From Sphingopyxis sp. UBA6723 (GTDB lineage Bacteria > Pseudomonadota > Alphaproteobacteria > Sphingomonadales > Sphingomonadaceae): DNA of 64,000 nt. The notes below the pieces were generated by a model. That model had not been told where the DNA came from, did no database searches, and saw only the letters and a program-made list of their open reading frames with translations. A program made the translations under genes and the position numbers. Shown here piece by piece: positions 59,081-64,000 of the stretch (position 1 is its first letter; each line of letters begins with the position of its first letter). The stretch covers positions 245,697 through 309,696 of the forward strand of contig NZ_DKIH01000011.1 in the NCBI RefSeq assembly GCF_002454115.1. The letters run 5' to 3'.

Positions 59081-59562
59081 TATGCACCCACCTTGTTCTT
59101 GCGGTTCATCGACGCGACGTCGATCACTTCGGGGTTCTGCCCTTCATGCGGATGTTCGCTGCCGGCAAAAATGCGCAGGTTGCGCATCTGCTGACGGCCA
59201 AGCGGGCCACGCGGGATCATGCGTTCGACGGCCTTTTCGAGCACGCGCTCGGGGAAACGGCCTTCGAGGATCTTCGCGGGGCTGGTTTCCTTAATGCCGC
59301 CGGCGTAGCCGGTGTGCTTGTAATAACGCTTGTCCTGCAATTTCTTGCCGGTGAACGCCACCTTCTCTGCGTTGATGACGATGACATTGTCACCGCAATC
59401 GACGTGAGGGGTGAACGACGGCTTATGCTTGCCGCGCAGGATGCTGGCGATGATCGATGCAACGCGGCCCACAACGAGACCCTCGGCGTCGATCAGCACC
59501 CATTTCTTTTCGACCGTGGCGGCGTTCGCCGATACGGTCGTCTTGGTCAGCGCCTTCATCAT
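59080..59562 (-). CDS. rplM: 50S ribosomal protein L13
   Basis: uL13, 160 residues, with [35 protein letters not shown], and [21 protein letters not shown]. The ATG at 59562 has AAGGAG 6 nt upstream. The frame stays open to 60198 but upstream residues are not L13. Standard rplM-rpsI operon. Confidence 0.98.
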   Translation of the reverse strand: MMKALTKTTVSANAATVEKKWVLIDAEGLVVGRVASIIASILRGKHKPSFTPHVDCGDNVIVINAEKVAFTGKKLQDKRYYKHTGYAGGIKETSPAKILEGRFPERVLEKAVERMIPRGPLGRQQMRNLRIFAGSEHPHEGQNPEVIDVASMNRKNKVGA

Positions 59563-59740
59563 GGCACGCTCCTTGACAGATGGGACTGGGCGATGGAGCA
59601 ATGCCCCAACGCCCGAAACAAACCGCGCCGCCTGATCCATGATGGACGCAGCGGCGCTTCGGAGCGGGCCAATGACCGCAAGCGGGCGGAAAGTCAAGCA
59701 ATGCGCGGCTTTGCTGACGGGTATTATGATACCTTGGGCT

Positions 59741-60544
59741 TCACGGAACCGCCTCAAGCGCCCGCACCCGCTCTTCGACCAGCGTTCGTTCGCTGCCATC
59801 ATCCGCGACAATCCAGCTTTGCCGCCGCTCCTGAACCAGCAGTCCGGTGACAGTATCAATCGTCCAGCGGTGGTCGATTTCGAGCGTCTGGGTGCGACCT
59901 CCCGCTGCGGTCGAACTGCGCTCAACCTTTGTGATCGTGCGCAGCGCAGCGTTTTGGACAATCGAAACCTTCGCGTCATTCCGCGCCGCCTGGGTGGGGA
60001 TCGCGGCGTTCGCAGGGACGACAAGAGCGCGCACGTCGGCCGTCGCCAACCGGTCCCGTTCGGCGGTCGGCAGGGCGGCAATCGCCTGCGCCAACTGCCT
60101 GGCCTCGGCGCGCCCGCCATCGGCGCCCGCGGTTTCGATCCGCACCGTCGCCCGCTCCCACAGGCCTTCGGGATCGACCAAGTCGATGCGGCTGCCATCG
60201 GGGGCGACCAGATAGGCCAAAGCTTCGCCGACGAGCGGCTGGATCATAAGGGTCAGGGCGCGGGTCACTGCGGGCGGCGCATCCGAGTCGATCCGCTGCA
60301 ACACTGCTTCGAGTTGATAGCCGCGGCCGATCCGCTGCCATTGCAATCCATAGACGAGCGAGAAATTGATCAGCGACCCGTCGCGGCCGATGCGGCGCGT
60401 CGTGATGCGATAAGACATCGGACGGCCGACCGGAGGGGCAAACTGGATCGGCGCGATGACCGGCGTCGGCGATGCATCGGCTGGCGCGGGTGGAGGTTGA
60501 AGGACCAGCAGCAGCACGCTGCCGAGCCCGCAAAGCAGCATCAT
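59741..60544 (-). CDS. Exported protein of unknown function, coupled to ctaA
   Basis: A 267-residue protein with a short signal-like N-terminus ([22 protein letters not shown]), then mostly beta-rich sequence ([35 protein letters not shown]). I do not recognise a family. Its ATG overlaps the ctaA stop by 4 bp, so it is co-translated with heme A synthase; a role in cytochrome oxidase assembly would be speculation. Confidence 0.75.
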   Translation of the reverse strand: MMLLCGLGSVLLLVLQPPPAPADASPTPVIAPIQFAPPVGRPMSYRITTRRIGRDGSLINFSLVYGLQWQRIGRGYQLEAVLQRIDSDAPPAVTRALTLMIQPLVGEALAYLVAPDGSRIDLVDPEGLWERATVRIETAGADGGRAEARQLAQAIAALPTAERDRLATADVRALVVPANAAIPTQAARNDAKVSIVQNAALRTITKVERSSTAAGGRTQTLEIDHRWTIDTVTGLLVQERRQSWIVADDGSERTLVEERVRALEAVP

Positions 60545-61590
60545 AGAGTCGCGCGGCCCAGCCGGTGGAGCGCCGCGGCGGCGATGGCGACCAGGATCGC
60601 CCCCACCACCTGATGCGCGACCGCGACCCACATCGACACGCCAGACACCACGGTCCAGATACCCAGCAGCATCTGTACCGCGACGACCGCGACCAGCAGC
60701 GTGGCTTCGCGCTTTGCACCAAGCCGCAACAGGGCGCGCGCGAGCCATAGCAGCGCTAGTGCGGCGATCCATGACCACCAGCGATGCAGGAAATGGATCA
60801 GAAAGGGGTCGTTGGTCAGCGCCAACCATGCACCGCCGGTCCAGTCGATGCCCTCTGGCACGACATGGTCGTTCATGAGCGGCCACGTGCTCGATACGAA
60901 GCCCGCATTGAGCCCCGCCACCCACGCGCCGAGCAAGAGCTGGACAAACAGGATGGCGATCACGGCGACGGCGGCGCCGGTCAGCCGTGCTGGCCGCGCC
61001 GCCGGGTCACGCGCCAGGGCATCAAGGTCGCGCGCGGTCCACACCAAACCGGCAAGCAAAAACAGCGCGGTCAACAGATGCGCCGCCAGCCGGAAATGGC
61101 TGACGTCGGTGCGATATTCGAGTCCCGACGCGACCATCCACCAGCCGATCGCCCCCTGCAAACCGACGAGCGACGTCAGCGCAATCAGGCGTACGCCATA
61201 ACCCGCCGGGATCTCGCGGCGCCAAGCGTACCAGGCCAATGGCAGCACCATGGCCATGCCAACCACCCGACCCAGGATGCGATGCAGCCATTCCCAGAAG
61301 AAGATCGCCTTGAACCCCGCCAGGGTCATGCCGAGGTTGATTTCCTTATATTCGGGGATCTGTTTGTACTTCTCGAATTCGGCAATCCAGTCGGCCTCGT
61401 TGAGCGGCGGCAGCACCCCCGATACGGGCCGCCATTCGGTGATCGACAATCCCGATTCGGTCAGGCGAGTGATCCCGCCGACGCCGACCACGATGACCAC
61501 CAGCAACGCGACCGCCCACAGCCAGCGCGCAAGCGCCGCGGGGCGTGGTTGGCGGGCGGCGGGCGGAGACAAGGTTGCGGCTTGCGTCAT
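60541..61590 (-). CDS. ctaA: Heme A synthase (COX15/CtaA)
   Basis: Converts heme O to heme A for cytochrome oxidase. A 349-residue protein with eight helices; LVVIVVGVGGITRLTESGLSITEW is the family N-terminal signature, and His residues in WLHRILGRVVG, HLLTALFLL, HFLHRWWSW and VAHQVVGAILV match the heme ligands. The alphaproteobacterial (type-2, long) form is indicated. It is divergent from the M48 protease gene. Confidence 0.96.
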   Translation of the reverse strand: MTQAATLSPPAARQPRPAALARWLWAVALLVVIVVGVGGITRLTESGLSITEWRPVSGVLPPLNEADWIAEFEKYKQIPEYKEINLGMTLAGFKAIFFWEWLHRILGRVVGMAMVLPLAWYAWRREIPAGYGVRLIALTSLVGLQGAIGWWMVASGLEYRTDVSHFRLAAHLLTALFLLAGLVWTARDLDALARDPAARPARLTGAAVAVIAILFVQLLLGAWVAGLNAGFVSSTWPLMNDHVVPEGIDWTGGAWLALTNDPFLIHFLHRWWSWIAALALLWLARALLRLGAKREATLLVAVVAVQMLLGIWTVVSGVSMWVAVAHQVVGAILVAIAAAALHRLGRATL

Positions 61591-61695
61591 CGCTCCGTCC
61601 TATCGCCGCTTGGCCGTCGATAGGCAAGCGTCCGGCAAAAAACCGACGTCAGGAAATTCATGGCAGTGACAGGGGTGCGTTGATAAGCGGAGCCG

Positions 61696-62688
61696 ATGCA
61701 CCATCATGCGTCCATCCTGCTTGCCGTCCTGTCGCTGCTGACCGCGACCCCCGCAAACGCCGCAGCGTCCGGTGATCCGTCACCCTATGAGGGACTGGCG
61801 GCGCTGGAAGCGCGCGTCGCGGCTATCGGGTTTCGTTTGACCACCGCCAACGCGGCATGGTGCCGCATGCAACAGCCGCAATTTGGTTGGATCTGGGGTG
61901 ACCCACGGCTTTACGCTGCGGATCGAAGGCCCGCGGCGCTGGCCGCCTATGGCGCTTCGGATCGCGACGCACCCTTTGTTGCCGCCATTGCACCGACGTC
62001 GCCCGCCGCCAAGGCCGGGATGCGCGTCGGCGCCGCCGTTATCGGGATGCAGGGTCGTGGTGCGCCGGAGGGCGCGGACGCCCACCCCTTTGCGCGGATC
62101 ACCGCGATCGAGACAATGCTCACGGCGCTGCCGCCCACCGCCCCGCTCTTGCTCGACACGGGTGAGGTCGGCGCGCTGACCCTGATGCCCGTGGCCGGTT
62201 GCATCAGCGATTTTCGCGTGGAGGCCAGTGACAGGGCCGCCGCGGTCGCCGACGGGCGGATGGTGCTGGTCCATCAGGGCCTCGCCAAATTTTTACGCGA
62301 CGATGACGAACTGGCCGCGGCGATCGCTCACGAGCTGGCGCACAACATCCTGCGCCATCGTGCCCGCCTTGATGCCGCAGGCGTCGATCGCGGGCTGGGC
62401 AAGCAATTCGGGCGGAGCGCCCGGTTGTTCAAGCAGACCGAGATCGAGGCGGATCGGCTGTCCGTCTGGTTGCTCGCCGGGGCCGATTATGACCCTGGCG
62501 CTGCCGCCCGATTCTGGCAGACATTCGGTCAGCGCCCGGGCCGCCCGATGTTTCAGGCGGCAACGCATCCCGCGTGGCGCGACCGTGTCGCCTCGCTTCA
62601 AGCCGAAGCGGCGCTGATCGCCGCGGCGCGCGCAGCGAACCAGCCACTGCATCCGCCGCTGATCGACGCCCCGCCGCCCTTGGAATAA
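61696..62688 (+). CDS. Exported M48-family metalloprotease
   Basis: A 330-residue protease with a signal peptide ([17 protein letters not shown]), a PDZ-like stretch (about 90-175, [22 protein letters not shown]) and the zinc motif [13 protein letters not shown]; the third ligand Glu is in [13 protein letters not shown]. Domain order resembles periplasmic BepA/YcaL-like quality-control proteases, though lacking a TPR domain. The msrA gene follows after 53 bp. Confidence 0.87.
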   Translation: MHHHASILLAVLSLLTATPANAAASGDPSPYEGLAALEARVAAIGFRLTTANAAWCRMQQPQFGWIWGDPRLYAADRRPAALAAYGASDRDAPFVAAIAPTSPAAKAGMRVGAAVIGMQGRGAPEGADAHPFARITAIETMLTALPPTAPLLLDTGEVGALTLMPVAGCISDFRVEASDRAAAVADGRMVLVHQGLAKFLRDDDELAAAIAHELAHNILRHRARLDAAGVDRGLGKQFGRSARLFKQTEIEADRLSVWLLAGADYDPGAAARFWQTFGQRPGRPMFQAATHPAWRDRVASLQAEAALIAAARAANQPLHPPLIDAPPPLE

Positions 62689-62741
62689 TCGCCGCCGACC
62701 CCTATCTGTACAATTCCCCTCCCCGACAAAGGATCGACCCG

Positions 62742-63278
62742 ATGACGCATGAAACCGCCATTTTTGCCGGAGGCTGCTTTTGGTGCACCGAAGCCGTGTT
62801 CCAATCGCTCGCGGGGGTCGCGACGGTCGAAAGCGGCTATATCGGCGGCCATGTCGCGAACCCGACTTACAAGCAGGTGTGCGGCGGCGATACCGGACAT
62901 GCCGAGGCGATCCGCATCACCTTCGACCCCGCGGTCATTACCTATGATGACCTGCTCGACGTGCATTTCGCAACGCATGATCCGACGACGCTGAACCGCC
63001 AAGGCAATGACGTCGGCACCCAGTATCGCAGCGCGCTGTTTCCGCTCGACGCCGCGCAGGGCGATGCCGCGCGCGCCGCGATCGAGCGGGCGCAGGGCGA
63101 CTGGCCGACACCGATCGTCACCACGATCGAGCCGGTGTCGGACTGGTATCCGGCCGAGGATTACCACCAATCCTATTGGGACGGCGAAGGCCAGCGCAAT
63201 CCGTACTGCATGGCGGTTATTCCGCCAAAGCTGGCGAAACTGCGCAAGGGTTTCGCCGACCGGTTACGCACCGAATAA
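62742..63278 (+). CDS. msrA: Peptide-methionine (S)-S-oxide reductase
   Basis: MsrA repairs oxidised methionine. The 178-aa product has the active site [11 protein letters not shown] (Cys12, plus Cys15), [21 protein letters not shown] and DYHQSYWDG. An extra Cys at NPYCMAV may resolve the disulfide. The start at 62742 has a GGA site (AAAGGATCGACCCG). Confidence 0.97.
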   Translation: MTHETAIFAGGCFWCTEAVFQSLAGVATVESGYIGGHVANPTYKQVCGGDTGHAEAIRITFDPAVITYDDLLDVHFATHDPTTLNRQGNDVGTQYRSALFPLDAAQGDAARAAIERAQGDWPTPIVTTIEPVSDWYPAEDYHQSYWDGEGQRNPYCMAVIPPKLAKLRKGFADRLRTE

Positions 63279-63417
63279 ACGGCCGACGTACCACCGACCG
63301 ACTGTTGCCAAATGGTCGCATGACGTCACTTTTCATTGACTTTCCAATCCTTTTGGCTAGCGGACGCCCCCGCGCTGGGGCAGACTAGAGTCAAGCGCAG
63401 TTGGGGGTCGCTGCAAA

Positions 63418-63963
63418 GTGCTGGCATCGCTGTTTCTGATAGGCGCGTCGTTGACGACGCCCCAGATGTCGGTTCAGGCCGCAAGCCAGACGATCGTCGA
63501 GGACAGCGACGACGGCATGGCGCGCGCGGTGAACCGGATGGTCGGCGGCATCGTCAGCTATGCCCGCTGGCCCAATGGCCCGGCCGATTCGGCGCGCGTC
63601 ATGTGCGTGGTCGGCACACCGCGGTTGACCAACCGCATGGCCCCCGACGTCCCGGGCGCGGGATCGGTGCTGGTGCGCCGCTTGAGTGCCGCCGCGGTGA
63701 TGGGTCGTTCTGAATGCGACATCCTGTTCCTTGGCCGCATGGCGGTGGCCGACCGGCGACAACTGATTGCATGGGTTCGCGGCCGCCCAATCCTGACGAT
63801 CACCGACGACGATGCGGCGTGCATGTACGGCGCGATGTTCTGCCTGAGTAGCCGCGCGGCCAGCCTCAGCTTTTCGGTCAATCTGGACGCCATCGGGCGC
63901 GGGCCACTGCGTATCGACCCGCGGGTACTCAGCATCGGTCGCAGCGTGGGAGGCTCATCATGA
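63418..63963 (+). CDS. YfiR-like periplasmic protein (DUF4154)
   Basis: A 181-residue exported protein (MLASLFLIGASLTTPQMSVQA). IVSYARWPNGPADSARVMCVVG, SECDILFLGRMAVADRRQLIAWVRGRPILTITDD and FSVNLDAIGRGPLRIDPRVLSIGR match YfiR, which restrains a partner diguanylate cyclase in Pseudomonas. The start is a GTG. The stop overlaps the next ORF by 4 bp, as in YfiR-YfiN operons. Confidence 0.85.
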   Translation: MLASLFLIGASLTTPQMSVQAASQTIVEDSDDGMARAVNRMVGGIVSYARWPNGPADSARVMCVVGTPRLTNRMAPDVPGAGSVLVRRLSAAAVMGRSECDILFLGRMAVADRRQLIAWVRGRPILTITDDDAACMYGAMFCLSSRAASLSFSVNLDAIGRGPLRIDPRVLSIGRSVGGSS

Positions 63964-64000
63964 CGGGCCCGACATCCGAACGGATCGGCGCGCGCACGAC
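63960..64000 (+). CDS. Partial gene coupled to YfiR-like protein (cut by window end)
   Basis: An ATG overlapping the YfiR-like stop (ATGA), with GGAGG 7 nt upstream, opens a frame that runs off the window after 13 codons (MTGPTSERIGART). The usual YfiR neighbour is a membrane GGDEF protein or sensor kinase, but nothing in these residues confirms it. Confidence 0.5.
   Translation, partial: MTGPTSERIGART

Noticed and set aside
59560..59740. Possible small gene upstream of rplM
   Set aside because: Only shadow frames of rplM and the exported protein gene were seen; the region is better read as promoter and leader.

Overview
The window is about 64 kb of GC-rich chromosome from an alphaproteobacterium, most likely a member of the Sphingomonadaceae (Sphingopyxis, Sphingomonas or a close relative). 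This is inferred from protein character, from ALAGC/LLAGC lipoproteins, from gene order (yfgM-bamB-der, obgE with proB, zapE/mdh/suc operon), and from many small palindromic REPIN-like intergenic elements. No rRNA, tRNA, prophage, CRISPR or classical insertion sequence was seen. Coding density is high and many adjacent genes overlap by 1 or 4 bp.

Layout. 1-2.6 kb: Coq4, a DUF418 membrane protein and a lone Hpt domain. 2.7-7.5 kb: minus-strand run panB | yfgM-like, bamB, der, tusA-like. 7.6-14.9 kb: a small membrane protein with an XRE regulator, a glycerophosphodiesterase lipoprotein, a YffB/ArsC-like protein, a three-helix membrane protein with a cyclic-nucleotide-binding-like domain, class II DAHP synthase, an M28 peptidase and a CitE-like lyase. 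15-20 kb: SPFH/NfeD pair, GNAT, methyltransferase-like protein, a di-iron-type hydrolase divergent from its TetR regulator, and a DUF2383 stress protein. 20.4-28.3 kb: obgE, MipA/OmpV, proB, a nucleoside-diphosphate-sugar epimerase, sppA, an alpha/beta hydrolase and a TRIC channel. 28.3-41 kb: central carbon genes (lpdA, sucB, sucA, sucD, mdh, then zapE, thioesterase, MBL-fold protein, sdhB). A GIY-YIG nuclease gene bounded by 30-bp inverted repeats sits between sucA and sucD.

41.1-48.5 kb holds two convergent operons that look like one pathway for an uncharacterised CDP-activated polyol or phospholipid-type glycoconjugate: flippase, HAD hydrolase, CDP-glycerol glycerophosphotransferase-like enzyme, CDP-alcohol phosphatidyltransferase and HIT protein on one strand; LicC-like and MobA-like nucleotidyltransferases and an esterase on the other. 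48.7-54.2 kb: lipid kinase, metallophosphoesterase and an Fbp-type ferric iron ABC transporter with a Fur-box-like sequence upstream. 54.2-64 kb: DJ-1/PfpI protein, a trypsin-like autotransporter, rplM-rpsI, ctaA with a small periplasmic protein, an M48 protease, msrA, and a YfiR-like protein followed by a gene cut by the window end.

Most interesting signals: (1) the GIY-YIG gene packed inside a 402-bp element with 29/30 matching 30-bp terminal inverted repeats, with a 99-bp gene-less element carrying the same ends 936 bp away in the same operon; (2) a near-identical promoter/operator at coq4 and at the divergent TetR-hydrolase pair, suggesting one regulon; (3) the CDP-alcohol gene cluster; (4) the apparent absence of sucC from its expected place between mdh and sucD. 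All functional statements come from reading sequence and known family motifs; no database search was run.
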